Assembly (NCBI GenBank): GCA_037176705.1 | Contig: CM073891.1 | Coordinates: 92,338,327-92,402,326, forward strand | From: Molossus alvarezi | Taxonomy: Eukaryota; Chordata; Mammalia; Chiroptera; Molossidae | DNA length: 64,000 nucleotides | Direction: 5' to 3' | Shown: positions 13,203-25,599 of the stretch, in pieces | Layout of the letters: each line of letters opens with the position of its first letter | How positions within the stretch are numbered: the first letter of the stretch is position 1 | The notes under the pieces: generated by a model | Database searches by the model: none | What the model was told of the DNA's origin: nothing | What the model saw: the letters and a program-made list of their open reading frames with translations, nothing else | Program-made: the position numbers and the translations under genes

Positions 13203-13385
13203 TTTCTACTTATTGACTCTGGTAGTGACAGGCAGCAGAACTTCAAAAGGAAGTTCTAGCTAGGCTGGGAGCCCTATCTTTATGGTTTGCCACTTTCTGA
13301 AATTTAGTTTATTTATTTATGTTTGTGTATTTGAAACCTGATGAAGGGTCTGCTGCCTGTCATTACCAGGGTCAATAAGTAGAAA
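13203..13385. repeat. foldback (inverted) repeat
   Basis: Arms 13203-13250 and 13338-13385 are imperfect reverse complements, about 90% identical by eye with one gap, and enclose an 87-bp spacer. The core shared word is CTGCTGCCTGTC...GTCAATAAGTAG on the right arm. The arms match no L1, HAL1 or Ves sequence here. The right arm ends two bases before recognisable L1-C sequence. It could be a MITE-like element or a foldback made when L1-C inserted. Confidence 0.75.
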
Positions 13386-13387
13386 GA

Positions 13388-16300
13388 GGCTATAACCTTG
13401 GTAAATGTATATGAACCCAATATAGAAGTACCAAAATATATTTTAAAACTTCTGGAGGACTTTAAATAGACAGCCATACAATTAACTAGAATATTTCAAC
13501 ATACCACTGATAACACTGGATAAATCTTCTAGAAAAAAAATAACTAGAAAACAGAGACCCTAAATGATGCACTAGGTCAAATAGGTTTAATTGATATTTA
13601 CAGAGAATTTCACCACAAAACTGCAGAATATACGTTCTTCTCAAGTGCACATGGGATATTCTCAGAGGTAGACCATATGTTAGGACACAAACTTAGTTTC
13701 TACAAGTTCAAGAAGATTTAAATCAAATTAAGCATCTTCTTAGGTCACAATGACATGAAACTAAAAATCAATTACAGTAAAAACACTCAAAAACATTCAA
13801 ACACATGGAAACTAAATTGCACATTATTAAACAAGGAATGGGCTACCAATGAGGTCAAGGAAGAAATGAAAAACTTCCTGAAAATTCATGAAAATGAACA
13901 CACAAAACAAAATATATGGGACAGAACAAAAGTAGTCCTGAGAGAGAAGTTCATAGCATTACAGGCCTACCTCAAGAAACAAGAAAAATTTCTAATAGAC
14001 TGTCTAAAACTACAACTTACAGAATTCGATATAAAACAACAACAAAAAACGCCAGAGTAAATAGAATGAAGTAAATAATAAAGATCAGTGTGGAAATAAA
14101 TGACATAGAGATAAAATAAACAGTACCAAAGATCAATGAAAGCAAGAGCTGGTTCTTTGAAAAGATAAACAGGAGTCATGAACCTTTAACCAGACTCACC
14201 AAGAGACAAAGAGAGAGGACCAAATAAATACAATCAGAAACAAAATAGGTGAAGTAACAACTGACACAACAGAAATACAAAGATTGTAAGAAAATACTAT
14301 GAACAGTTATACACCAAAAAATTGACAACCTAGGCAAAACAAACAAATTTCTAGAATCCTACAAGCTTCCAATGCCCAACAAGGAAGAGTCAGAAAACAA
14401 TAGACCAAAAACAACTCAGAAAATTGAACCAGTCATCAATAAATTCCTAGCAAACAAAAGCCCTGGTCTGAACGGCTTCATAAGGGAGTTTTACTAAATA
14501 TTCAAAGAAGAACTAACACCTATTCTTCTCATGTTATTCAAGAAGAAAGAAGACTTCTAATTTCTTTTTATGAGGCTAGCATAATCCTAATTCCAAAACC
14601 AGATAAAAACACTACAAAGAAAAAAAAAAAATAGAGGTCAATAATCCTGATATATATAGAAGCCAAAATCCTTAATGAAATACTAGCAAATCAAATCCAA
14701 CAATATATTAAGAAATTATTCAACAGAACAAAGTGAGATTCATCCCAGGGATGCAAGGCTGGTACAATATTCACAAATCAATAAATGTGATATACTACAT
14801 AATCAAAATGAAAGATAACAATCATATGATCATATCCATAGATGCTGAAAAAGCATTTGACATAATCTAGCAACCACTGCTGATAAAAATGCTCAACAAA
14901 GCGGGAATAGAAGGATCATACCTCAACATAATAAAGGCCACAATGAAAAATCTACAGCCAACATCATACTGAATGGGAAGAAAACTAAAAGTATTTTCCT
15001 TAAGAACAGGAAAAAGACAAGGATATTCACTCTCACCACTCATATTCAACAAGGTACTGTAAGTCTTAGTCACAGCTATCAGACAAGAAGAAAAAATAAA
15101 AGGCATCCAAATTACAAAGATGGAAGAAAAATTGTCATTTACAGATGACATGATACTGTACATAGAAAACCCTAAAAGCTTCATCAAAAATCAGATTTAA
15201 TATATGAATTCGACAAAGTAGCAGGATACAACATTAACATCCAGAAATTGATGCCTTTCTTATACACCAAAATTAAACACTCAGAAAGAAAGAGTAAAAA
15301 AACAATCCCATTTACCACTGCCAAAACTTTAAAAAAATTAAGATACCTAAGAATAAACTTAACCAAGGTAGTAAAAATACTATTCTCAGAAAACTAAAGG
15401 ATGTTGAAAAAAGAAATAGAGAAAGATAAAAAAAAAGTGGAAGAATATATCATGTTTGTGAATTGGAAGAATCAACATCATAAAAATGTCCATATTGCCC
15501 AAAGCAATCTACAGATTCAATGCAATTCCTATTAAAATACTAATGGCATATTTTAAAAGTTTATATGAAACCAAAAATGACCCTGAATAGCCAGAGCAAT
15601 GTTTAAAAAGAACACAGTTGGAGGATTCACAATAAGGGATATCAGGTTATATTAAAAGCCATTGTAATAAAAACAGCCTGGTACTGGCACAAGAACAAGC
15701 ATATAGATCAAAGGAATAGAACAGAGACCCCAGAAATCAACCCAAGACATGATGAGCTATTAACATTTGACAAGGAAGTAAGAGCATACAATGAAATAAA
15801 GTTTCTTCAATAAATGGTGTTGGAAAAATTGGACAGGTACATGCAAAAAAATGAAACTACACTACCAACTTACACCATACACAATAATAAACTCAAAACA
15901 GATAAAAGACTTAAATGTAAATGGTGAAACCATAAAAATCCTGGGAGAAAGTGTAGGCATAAAATCTCAGACACCACACGTAGCAGAATTTAAACTGATA
16001 CTTCGCCTAGACCAAGAGAAAAAAATGAAAACAATTAATAAATGGACTATATCAAACTAAAATGCTTCTGCATGTCAAAAGGAATCAGCATTAAAACCAA
16101 GAGGGAACCTACAGTATGGGAGAACATATTTGCCAATGATACATCGAATAAGGAGTTAATATCCAAAATATACGAAGTACTCATACAGTTTAACAAAAGG
16201 AAAACAAACAATTCAATTAAACAATGGGCAGAGGGTCTGAATAGACACCTCTCCAAACAAGACATAAAATCACCAAGAGACATATGAAAAAATGTCCAGC

Positions 16301-16830
16301 ATCACTAATTACCAGAGAGATGCAAATTAAAATGACTTTGAGGTATCACAACACTTTTACCAGATTTACTGCAATTAACAATTCATCAAACAAGTGCTGG
16401 CGAGGATGTAGAGAAAAGGGGACTCTAGTACATTCTCGGTAGGACTGCAGACTGGTGCAGCCGCTGTAGAAAACAATATGGTGTTTTCTCAAAAAATTTA
16501 AAATGGAAGTTTCATTTGACCCAGTAATCCCACTTCTAAGAATATATCCTAAGAAGCCTGAAACACCAATCAGAAAGAATATATGCATCCCTATGTTCAC
16601 ATCAGCGCTATTTACAACAGCTAAGATCTGGAAACAGCCAAAGTGTCCATCAGTAGATGAATGGATTAGAAAGCTGTGGTACATGTATACAATGGAATAG
16701 TACACAGGTGTAAGAAAGAAGGCTCTCTTACCCTTTGAGATGACATGGACGGAGCTGGAGAATATTATGCTAAGCAAATAGGACAGTCAAAGAAAGACAG
16801 GTATCACACGATTGCACTTATTCGTGGAAT
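13388..16830 (+). pseudogene. ORF2: L1-C ORF2 fragment
   Basis: Recognisable pieces are the endonuclease C-terminal part (13755-14060), the RT palm around 14800-15180, and the C-terminal domain at 16042-16287 and 16503-16700 ([18 protein letters not shown]). Frameshifts and stops separate them. The motif C segment near 15140 reads [14 protein letters not shown], with one base missing and the FADD alanine changed. It is inactive. Confidence 0.85.
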
Positions 16831-17140
16831 AAAACTAATACAATAAGCTGTAGAAGTAAATAAATCCAGAGACATGGATATAGGGAACAGACTGACTAAC
16901 TTCAGAGGGAAGGGGCTGGGGGAGGGGGTGAGAAGAAAAAAACCAAGGAAATTATATGCACATATGCATAACCAAGGGACACAGACAACAATGTGGTGAA
17001 GGCTGAGGGGTGAGCAGGAGCGGGGAAGGGCATGTCAGTGGTGGTGGCAGGAACAGAAGGGCATCTCTAATATTTTCAATGATAAAAATAAATAGCATAT
17101 ACCAAAAAATAAAATCATGTTGTGTAAAAAAAAAAAATTA
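13388..17140 (+). mobile_element. L1-C, older 5'-truncated LINE-1
   Basis: An L1 that begins within the ORF2 endonuclease domain (GGCTATAACCTTGGTAAATG, equivalent to 38885 in L1-M). It runs through ORF2 to a G-rich 3'UTR (about 16830-17090) and an A-rich end near 17140. It is more diverged from L1-M than L1-A or L1-B, with many indels. Confidence 0.88.
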
Positions 17141-17239
17141 GTGTTCCCACTATTGCCAGTACATCTGACAAGCAAGCAAAGATTTATGATTTGCAAACAC
17201 AGTGAATAATATATTATTAAAAATTAGCACATTTTCCAG

Positions 17240-17470
17240 AATGTTGTGTTATATGCTTTCTGAGAATTGGGGACTCTGGCTTTTTTCATTAATCATGATT
17301 ATTTTGAGATTCATCTACCTTGTTACATATCAATAGCTTGTTTGTTTGTATTGTTGGGTATTATTCTATTGTATGAATATAACACAATTGTTTTTTATCC
17401 ACTGAGCTGTTAATGGGTATCTGGGTTGTTTCCAGTTTTGGGCTATTACAAATAAAATTGCTACAAAGAT
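17240..17470 (-). mobile_element. ancient L1 fragment, end of ORF2
   Basis: Read on the minus strand, this encodes FVIAQNWKQPRYPLTAQWIK, the strongly diverged equivalent of the L1 C-terminal [20 protein letters not shown] segment. It is followed by the usual sequence downstream of it. The divergence suggests an old (L1M-like) insertion. Confidence 0.72.
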
Positions 17471-18579
17471 TTGAAAAAACAAAGTTAGAGAGATAGATAC
17501 ACCTACTACCTGCTTCCAGATTCTCATTGCTTCAGCTCTTAGATCCTCTGCAGTCTTCATAAAACACAAATTAAGCCATATGTGATCACTGCTCTTATGG
17601 CCACATTTATAGAGTAATTTTCTTTGAATGATATTCATGCCCTTCTGTGAAACACCCAAGGAAGCTGTCTGTGTGAAGAAGCAGCCAGACGATAACATCA
17701 GAGACCAAGAGGGTGAGAAAAGCTTCCACAGTGAGGGGTGACCTGACACTGGTGGTAATAGCGTGATTAGGGTGAGGAGGTTGTCCATATATATAAGACC
17801 GGCAGCCCAGCACCTGGTGTGGGAGCCCCTGTGGCTAAGAGAGCAATTTTTACAGTGTGGGGTTGGTAACAGTGACTGAAGAGTGGTTATAGGGAGAATA
17901 ATTCAATAAATAAACATATTAATGCAAATAGAAGGTAAGCTTCTCATTGTCAGATAAGTGAGTATCAGTAATTGAAATAGCAAAAGGAATAGAATATTTG
18001 TTGTTGAAAATTGGGTTTCTTTAACCCAATGATCAATTGATAAATACAACTATAGCTGTAAGTGTAGATGTAAACTGTATATGTGTGTGTACCTGTCTGT
18101 GTGGAATGTACAAACATAAATGTACTCTATTGCTCTGTCCACTGTGAGGGTTTGTGAGCTATTATACCTAACATGCGGATAGTGGACTGTAAATATTATT
18201 TTCCACTAAAAGAAAAATGGCTTTTTTGGAAAAAATGGCTGATTCCACAGCTGGAGTAGCATAAAATGTATAAGATAAACTTGCATCCTGTTTTGTCAGA
18301 AAGCAAGAAAATGCTCAAAAAATGATGCCAATATGTCAAAAGGTCAAGGGAGCTAGCTTAAAGGGGCTTTCACTGACCAAATCTTGGAAATTTCATAGCA
18401 TAAATAGTGGCAGGAACACATTTTATTTCAGTAAATAAAATAAAAAACAATTATATCCATAGTAAATTAATTTATTAATTAAAATGTTGATGAGGAATAT
18501 TTACATAGCTTGAAATACTAATTAATTACAATTCAAAATTAGTAACTTGACAGGGGAGAAGCTTGGTACTTAACACCTT
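17471..18579. other. no gene recognised
   Basis: The 17490-17880 part has higher GC than its surroundings and contains ATATATATAAG at about 17790, but no reading frame with a recognisable protein. The rest is AT-rich. I cannot assign a repeat family. Confidence 0.4.
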
Positions 18580-19164
18580 AATTTAATCAAAGTAGACATC
18601 ACCAATAATGAAACAAGTAAAAATAGTATGTACCACCTGATCAGAAGCAATAAGAATTACACAGCAACCTTTCTGTGATATTCCTGCCAAGGATGCATAA
18701 ACTAAATCTATTTATGAGGAACATCAGATAAAACAAAATTGAGAGACATTCCATTAAATATCAGGTCTATAATTTCCAAAGTATCAAAGTTGTGAAAATC
18801 AAAGAAAAACTGAATAACTGTTCAAGGAAGGAGCCTGAAGACATGTCAACTAAGGCAACACATGATTCTGAACTAGATCCTTTCTTTATAAAGAACACTA
18901 CTGAAGAATCTGGCAGAATTTCACCCAGGTATGAGTATCATACCCCAGGTGGTAGTAATGTATCATTGTTAAATTTTCTGACTTTCATACTTTGTATTGT
19001 GGTTATGTAGGAGAATGTCTGTGTGCGTGCAGAATGAATACCAATGTGTTTGGGTGTCATAGGGTATTATATAGGAAAATTCTTTTTAGATGGTTCCGAC
19101 AAAAGTAGTCTTTGAACTATTTGAAAATTTCCTAAGTTTGACATTGTTTCAAAAATGAATTATA
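18580..19164 (+). mobile_element. ancient L1M-type 3'UTR relic
   Basis: Landmarks of the widespread old mammalian L1 3'UTR are visible in order: CATCAGATAAAACAAAATTGAG, GACATGTCAACTAAGGCAACAC, ATGTATCATTGTTAAATTT and TGTGGTTATGTAGGAGAATGT. HAL1-1 is inserted at its 3' end. The family name is from recall of the consensus pattern, not from an alignment. Confidence 0.55.
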
Positions 19165-20605
19165 GACTTCCAGTCAAAATGGTAATGTAGATAAAAAGGG
19201 TACTTGCCTCCTCCTGCAACCACATCAAAATTACAACTAAACTATGGAAAAATCATCATTCAAAACTGCCTGAAATCAAGCTAAATGGAAGTACTACAAC
19301 TATAAAATTAAAGAAGCCACATCATTGAAACTGATAGGATGGGCGGAGGCAAAAAGGGCCGATCCCACACTCACATGTGGCAGATAAAAATCACGAGAGA
19401 TACTATAGCTATGAAGGTCTTCCCTGAGGAGCAAGGGGCCCCTGTCCCACATCAGGACCCACAGTTCAGGGTTCCAGTGCCAGAAAGAGAAGTCCCCATA
19501 CCTTCTGGCTGTAAAAATCAGCAGAAATTGGGGCTGAGGAAGGTTGAGGGGGGCTGAGGCTTCTGGAGTCCCAGGCAGCTCCTCTGAAAGGGTCCATAAC
19601 AGACTTACTCTGACTCCCTCCCTCTGGGCTCCAGCATGGGGGAGGCAGATTGAAAAGCACCAGAGACATACGAGGAAGAGCTGACTTGTCTGCCATAGGG
19701 GCGAGGTACTGGAGAGGCAGCTTCTCCTGGACAGAAGAGCTAGTGGAGGCCATTGTTTCTTTGGTGAGCCTTCCCTCATGAAGCCTGCAGATAAGTATCA
19801 TATTTGGGACTCCAGCAACCTGGCTTATACTGTTTGCTCTGCCCTGGTTATTCCCTGAGGCCCTGCCACACTCAATTTTTGGGCCACCCAAGCCATTTTC
19901 AGTTGCTTTCCCTAGGAATCATGCTTCAGATTTTCCTAAAATCTCTCAAACAAGCAACATCTGGCCTTATTGAGCACCATACCTCTCACTAAGTGACCCC
20001 AGGGCCAGCACTAGCAGCAACCAGTCTTGGTTCACAACTTGGCCTTGCCTGGGCACCTCCAAGCCCAGAATAAGAAGCAGCTTTGTAGCTCATGCCTGAT
20101 GGACCCAGGTAGGACACAGGCAGTGGCTAATCTTGGCCTGTGCTTCCTTGGAGGCCCCAGGGCCAGCACACCCAGTAGACAGCTTTAGACTACATTGAAG
20201 CACCACCACCCAACCACCTCCACAAGCAAGACACTCAAGGTGTAGGCTCAGTGGGTACCAGAATCCTGCTAAAGTAAGTCTTGTTCTGTGTGATGAGCCC
20301 CTGTACAGCTGATCCTCTAAGGTGATCAGAGGTCAGTGATCAGTGGGTACATGTAGTTCTTGCAGCTGATCAGTCTGAGTAAATCTCTGCCATTGATGTA
20401 CTAACAGCAATAGAGACTCAATTACAACTGAAGGGTAATACAGTGAACAAAGGGGGTACACCTCAAGTGCCCAGCTGAGGTGATCAGGGAGGCTGTGCCA
20501 CTAGACCCTACAGGACACCTGCTATAATAGGTCACCCTACCAAGCCTAGAAAACATAGAAACTCTACCTAATGCACAGAAACAAACACAGGTAGGCAGCC
20601 AAAAT

Positions 20606-21478
20606 GAGACAAAGAAACATGTCCCAAATGAAAGAGCACACACACACACACAAAAAAAAAAAAAAACAGGAAAAGAACTAAATTAAATGGAGATAACGAA
20701 CCTAACAGATGCAGAGTTCAACACACTAACATAAGAATGCTCAAGGAACGTGGTGAGTACCTCAAGAGCATAATAAAGGACCAATCAGAAATGAAGGATG
20801 CACTAAGTAAAATACAGAATAATTTACAGAGTATCAATAGTAGAGTAGGTGAAGCTGAGAAAACATCAATTTGGAATATATGCAAGTAAAAAACACCTAA
20901 TCAGAATAGCAAAAAGGAAAAGAATGCAGAAAAAAATGAGGATAGTGTAAGGAGCCTCTGGGACAACTTCAAGCATACCAACATTCGCATCATGGGGGTA
21001 CCAGAAGCAGAAGAGAGCGAGAGCAAGAAACTGAAAACCTATTTGAAAAAATAATGACAGAAAACTTCCCCAACTTTGTGAAGAAGACATAGAGATCTAG
21101 AAAGCACACACAGTCCCAAACAAGATGAACCCAGAGGACCACACCAAGACACATCATAATTAAAATGCAAAAAGTTAAAGACAAAGAGAGAATTTTAAAT
21201 GCAGCAAGAGAAAAGCAGTTAGTTACCTACAAGGGAGCTCCCATAATACTGTCAGCTGATATTTTCAGGCCAGAAAGGAGTGACAAGAAATATCCAGTGA
21301 TGAAAAGCAAGAACTTACAACAAATATTACTTGATCCTGCAAAGCTTTCATTTGGAATTGATGAACATATAAGGAGCTTCCCAGACAAGTAAAAGCTAAA
21401 GGAGTTCATCACCACCAAACCAAATTATATGAAATGTTGAAAGAAGAAAATAAAAAATATAAACAATAAAATGGCAAT
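20606..21478 (+). pseudogene. ORF1: HAL1-1 ORF1, decayed
   Basis: An ORF1p-like relic beginning ATGAGACAAAGAAACATGTCCC. A CA/A-rich expansion sits at 20638-20666. The RRM strand region near 20975-21005 corresponds to NIRIMGVPEAE, and the C-terminal part at 21165-21392 contains KVKDKERILNAAREKQLVTYK. Several frameshifts break it. The sequence passes from the ORF1 end (AAAATGGCAATAAAC) straight into 3'UTR, so no endonuclease or RT sequence was present. Confidence 0.78.
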
Positions 21479-21709
21479 AAACACTTATCTGTCAACAATT
21501 GAAACTACAAACCAAATGAACAAGCTGAACAGAAACAAACATAAATACTGAGAACATCTTTATGGTTGCCAGATGAAAAGAGCAATGGGGGATGGGCAGA
21601 AAAGATGAAGGGATTATGAAGGACAAATTGGTTGTTAGACTGAAAAACCTTAGAAGGAAGGTAGATGGGGGGTTCAGGAAGAGAAAAACCAAAGAATTTA
21701 TATGCGTAT

Positions 21710-22153
21710 TGTTATAACTCAGTAATTCTCCATCCGCTAGAGGAAGGAACCTCTCCTGGGTTCCTTGAACCTGAGTTGTTTTTGAAAATATTCTTGAAGA
21801 GGAAGGTATGCATCAGCCATGACCACAAGAGTATTGACCATGAGCTTAACTAATCAGGAGATGCCAGACAGGGCAATGAGACATTCAAGACTGGGGTCTA
21901 GTAAATGTTAAGAAATATAAAATAAACAACTTGTGCAGCTACTAACTGCTGATATCCACTTCTGTACATGTAGCTTGCTTGCTCTGCTAAACTCTTGAGT
22001 AACCCCTGTCGTATGTAACCAACCCTCCCCCTGAGCTCGGGGCTGCAGTTCTCCTCTGTGTGGGTTGGTTGCAGTCCCTGTGCAGGTAATGAAGCTCCTA
22101 ATATTCAAATTTATTTTGTGTCCGAGTGAGGTTGATTCTCCTGGGTTACAACA
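21710..22153 (+). mobile_element. solo LTR of an endogenous retrovirus
   Basis: A 444-bp insertion in the HAL1-1 3'UTR that starts TGTTATAAC and ends GTTACAACA, so it has TG...CA ends with short terminal inverted repeats. It is flanked by a 5-bp duplication with one mismatch (CGTAT at 21705-21709, CATAT at 22154-22158). A possible polyadenylation signal AATAAA lies at 21921-21926. There is no internal gag, pol or env sequence, as expected for a solo LTR left by recombination. Strand is inferred from the AATAAA. The ERV class is not assigned. Confidence 0.75.
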
Positions 22154-22492
22154 CATATAGGTATAACCAATGGACACAGATAATAGTGTGGGAAAGGCAG
22201 TAGGGAGGTGGAACTGGGGTGGAGGGAGTCAATGGGAGATAACATGGGGCACACCTGTAACACTTTCAACAATAAAAATAAAATTTAAAATATATTTTAA
22301 AAATTAATATATTTGGGGAACTATAACATAACAAAAAAACTTAAAAAGAAATATTATTTTCAATTTTACAATTTTGCAAATGAAGTATGGCTTAAAAATA
22401 TCTCAGGGTTTTTGATTCAAACAAAATAAAGTTGTTTTTTCATAAAAAAGAATCTTGATTTTTAATGAGGATTTAAAAAATTTTCACAAAAG

Positions 22493-24653
22493 GGACTTCG
22501 GTCAAGATGGAGGCGTAGGTAAATGCAGTATCTCGTCCTCCCACAACCACATCAAAGTTACAACTAAACTACAGAACAACCATCATTCAAAACTGCCTGA
22601 AATCAAGCTGAATGGAAGTCCTACAACTACGAAATTAGAGAAGCAGCTGCATAGAGACCGGTAGGAGGGGTGGAGGTGGAGAGGCTGGTTGACACCCATG
22701 TGTGGCAGATAAAAATCAGGAGGATGCCTCGGCTGGGAAGGTCCTCCTTGAGAACTGAGGGGTCCCCGTTTCACACCAGATGCCTTGCTCAGGGGTCCAG
22801 TGCCAGGAAGAGAATCACCATAACTTCTGTGTGAAAAAACCAGTGGGAACTGAGGCTCAGAGAAGCTGACACAGCTGGAGCCCCAAGCAGCTCCTTAAAG
22901 GGCCTGTGCACGAACTTATCAGACTCACTTCCTCTAAGCTTGGAGGGGAGGCAGCTCGAGGGGCACCAGAGACATACAGGGAAGAACTGAGCTGTTGGGC
23001 ACTGGAGCAAGGGCTGGAGAGGGGGCTTTCTCTGGGACAAACGTGCTGTAAGAGGCCTTTGTTCCTTTGGTGAGCCCTTCCCGGGGGCGGCAGACAGAAG
23101 CCATATCTGGGACTCCAGCAACCTGGCTCACACTGGTAGCCCTGACCTGGTGATACCCTGAGGCCCCACCTCACCCAGCTTTCAGGCCCACCCAAGCTGT
23201 TGCCTGTTGCTTAATCGTAAGATTGGCCTATCTTGGATCCTGCTTCAGGTTTTCCTAAATTCTTTCAAACAAGCAGCATCTGGTCTCAGCTAGCCTCATA
23301 CCTCTCATTAAGTAATGCATAGAAACAAACACAGGGAGGCAGCAAAAATGAGGAGACAAAGAAACAGGTCCCAAATGAAAGAACAGAACAAAACCCCAGG
23401 AAAAGAACTAAGCGAAATGGAGATAAGCATCCTAACAGATGCTGAGTTCAAAATACTGTTTACAAAGATGCTCAATGAATTTAGTGAGAACCTCAGCAAA
23501 CTTAGTGAGGGCCTCAAGACCATAAAAAAGGACCAGTCAGAAATGATGGAAGCACAATCAGAAATGAAGGAGGCACTAACTGAAATAAAGAATAATTTAC
23601 ACAGATTCAATAGTAGAGAACGTAAATCCAAGAAGCAAATCATCGATTTGGAATATAAGGAAGCCAAAATCACCCAATCAGAACATCAAAAAGAAAAAAG
23701 AATCCAAAAAAATGAGGATAGTGTAAGGAGCCCCTGGGACAACTTCAAGAGTGCCAACAATCACATCTTGGGGGTGCCAGAAGGAGAAGAGTGAGAACAA
23801 GAAATTGAAAATCTATTTAAAGCAATAACATCAGAAAACTTCCCTAACTTGGTGAAGGAAACAGACATACAGTCCAGGAAGCACAGAGAGTCCCAAACAA
23901 CATGAACCCCAAGAGGCCCACACCAAGACACATCATCACCAAAATGCAAAAGGTTCAAGACAAAGAGAGAATCTTAAAAGCAGCAAGAGAAAAGTAGTTA
24001 GTTACCTACAAGGTAGTTCCCATAAGGCTGTCAGCTGATTTCTCAAAAGAAACCTTGCAGGCCAGAAGGGAGTGGAAAGAAATATTCAGGGTGATGAATA
24101 GCAAGAATCTACAACCAAGATTACTCTATCCTGCAAAGCTGGCATTTAGAATCGATGGCCATATAAAGAGTTTCCCAGACAAGAAAAAGTTAAAGGAGTT
24201 CATCACCACCAAACTGTTATTATATGAAATGAAGGGTCTTTTTGAAGAAAAAGATAAAATATATGAACAAACAAAATGACAATGAATACATATCTATCGA
24301 CAATGGAATCTACAAACAAAATGAACAGGCAGAGCAGAAACATTCTCATAGATACAGAGAACATTTTGTTGGTTGCCAGATGGAAGGGGGGTTGGAGGAA
24401 TGGGTGAAAAAGGTGAGGGGATTAAGAAGCACAAATTCATTGCTAGACTGACAAACCTCAAAGGGAAAGGGGTTGGGGATGGGAAGAAATGAACCAAAGA
24501 ACTTAAATGCATAACCAATGGGCACAGACAATAGTGTGGGGAAAGGTGGGAGGGGGGCAGGAGTGGGGAGGAGGGGGTCAATGGGGGAAAAATGTGGAAC
24601 ATCTGTAATACATTCAACAATAAAGATTTAAAAATATTTTTTAAAGATAGTTG
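22493..24653 (+). mobile_element. HAL1-2, short-form ORF1-only L1 derivative
   Basis: About 2.16 kb: a 5'UTR (22493-23347) beginning with CGGTCAAGATGGAGGC, one ORF1 (23348-24279), and a short 3'UTR with the G-rich tract (24460-24590) and AATAAA at 24619-24624. It is flanked by a 12-bp duplication with one mismatch (TTTTCACAAAAG at 22481-22492, TTGTCACAAAAG at 24651-24662). ORF2 is absent. It lacks the 575-bp 5'UTR block of HAL1-1. Confidence 0.88.
23348..24279 (+). pseudogene. ORF1: HAL1-2 ORF1, two stops and one frameshift
   Basis: An ORF1p chaperone relic of about 310 codons starting MRRQRNRSQMKEQNKTP. It has a long coiled coil (LTDAEFKILFTKMLNEFSEN onward), an RRM-like middle (ENFPNLVKETDIQ) and a C-terminal domain (KETLQARREWKEIFRVMNSK). 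The frame is broken by a TGA at 23792-23794, by loss of one A near 23868 and by a TAG near 23996. In the RRM the segment reads SANNHILGVPE, where HAL1-4 and L1 have (R/N)NIRI(L/I)GVPE. The ORF ends in ...AAAATGACAATGA, the place where ORF2 would start in L1. Confidence 0.85.
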
Positions 24654-24662
24654 TCACAAAAG

Positions 24663-25599
24663 CAGGAAGAGAATAAAGAAAATAATAACTGACTAAAGGT
24701 CTTGGGTAAGAGATGGGGTAAATGAAAGCAGCAGACTGAAGGTGCTTCTCCTCCTTCATGATGGAGCCAATTCTTAGAATTCGGCGCCAGAACAACAAGC
24801 TCTATAATATCTAATGACACACCTTAATAGAATCATCAAATCACGGGACTGAAGAATTTAAGTTTTTTTCTTATTTGTACATTTTTCACTCTTTAAAAAA
24901 ACTACACTACATTTTTGTTCTAACACCTTTATAATACGAAAGATGCATAAATAGAATTATAATATTTATTGTTAAGTTATAATTAATTACTACTGTTAGA
25001 CTAGTTGTGAGTTGCTTAGACCAGATACATTGATCAATAATAATTAAGTTTAACTTTCACTGATTATTTTACAGGTGTCTATAATAGGGTGGCATACATA
25101 GGACAGTTTGCATCCTATTTATTTTAGTGCACTGTAGAAGAGAAAAAGCTTTTTAAATCAGGACATTTAGTGTGTATTAGTCATTAACATTAATACTTTT
25201 CTTTGATATTATTGAAAGTTCAGGGTTTTTTAATGTTTCATAAAATATATGAAGAGGTCAGATAGTGTTATTTTGTTATTGGCTGTCACAAATGTAATGT
25301 TTACTGACTTACTGACTTACTATCATCATATAAGTCATACTCTCCTATAAATCAAGTTTCAACAAATCACATTATTGTATTTACTGAGTTGTCATGGTCC
25401 CGTGTGGAGATCTGGAAAATACTATACATAGCAATACGTGAAGAAACTAAAGTTCAAGAAGCTTAATGGCACTTCTTTGTCTCAGTTGCCACACTGCCAA
25501 TACAGTTCAGTTGTCTGGATTTAGTAATTGATTCTTCATTGCTTATATTATGACATTTCTCTGCCCCCATGAACTTTTCCATTGAAATACAAACATCCA
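24663..25599. other. no gene recognised
   Basis: AT-rich sequence between HAL1-2 and an ancient repeat. A GAAACT...AAGTTCAAGAAG...CACACTGCC pattern at 25441-25498 vaguely recalls a MIR core, but it is too weak to call. Confidence 0.4.

Larger units (their letters stand above)
19165..22300 (+). mobile_element. HAL1-1, old long-form ORF1-only L1 derivative
   Basis: The element starts with GACTTCCAGTCAAAATGG, the decayed equivalent of the CTTCCGGTCAAGATGG start of the other HAL1 copies. It continues through a long 5'UTR (19165-20605), a decayed ORF1 and a 3'UTR without any ORF2, and ends in an AATAAAAATAAA tail. The 5'UTR holds about 575 bp (19994-20568) absent from HAL1-2, -3 and -4. A solo LTR splits the 3'UTR at 21710-22153. 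Flanking duplications are too decayed to be sure of (AAAATGAATTATA at 19152 against a similar AT-rich word after the tail). Confidence 0.82.

Noticed and set aside
17780..17830. TATA-like promoter (ATATATATAAG followed by GC-richer sequence)
   Set aside because: A single AT-rich match in AT-rich DNA, with no downstream gene, start signal or LTR ends.
19300..19891. 159- and 141-codon minus-strand frames in the HAL1-1 5'UTR
   Set aside because: They lie in GC-richer 5'UTR sequence. Related frames in the other HAL1 5'UTRs differ in frame and length and show no domain.
25437..25500. possible MIR core
   Set aside because: Only a vague word-order similarity over about 60 bp, with no tRNA-like head or tail.
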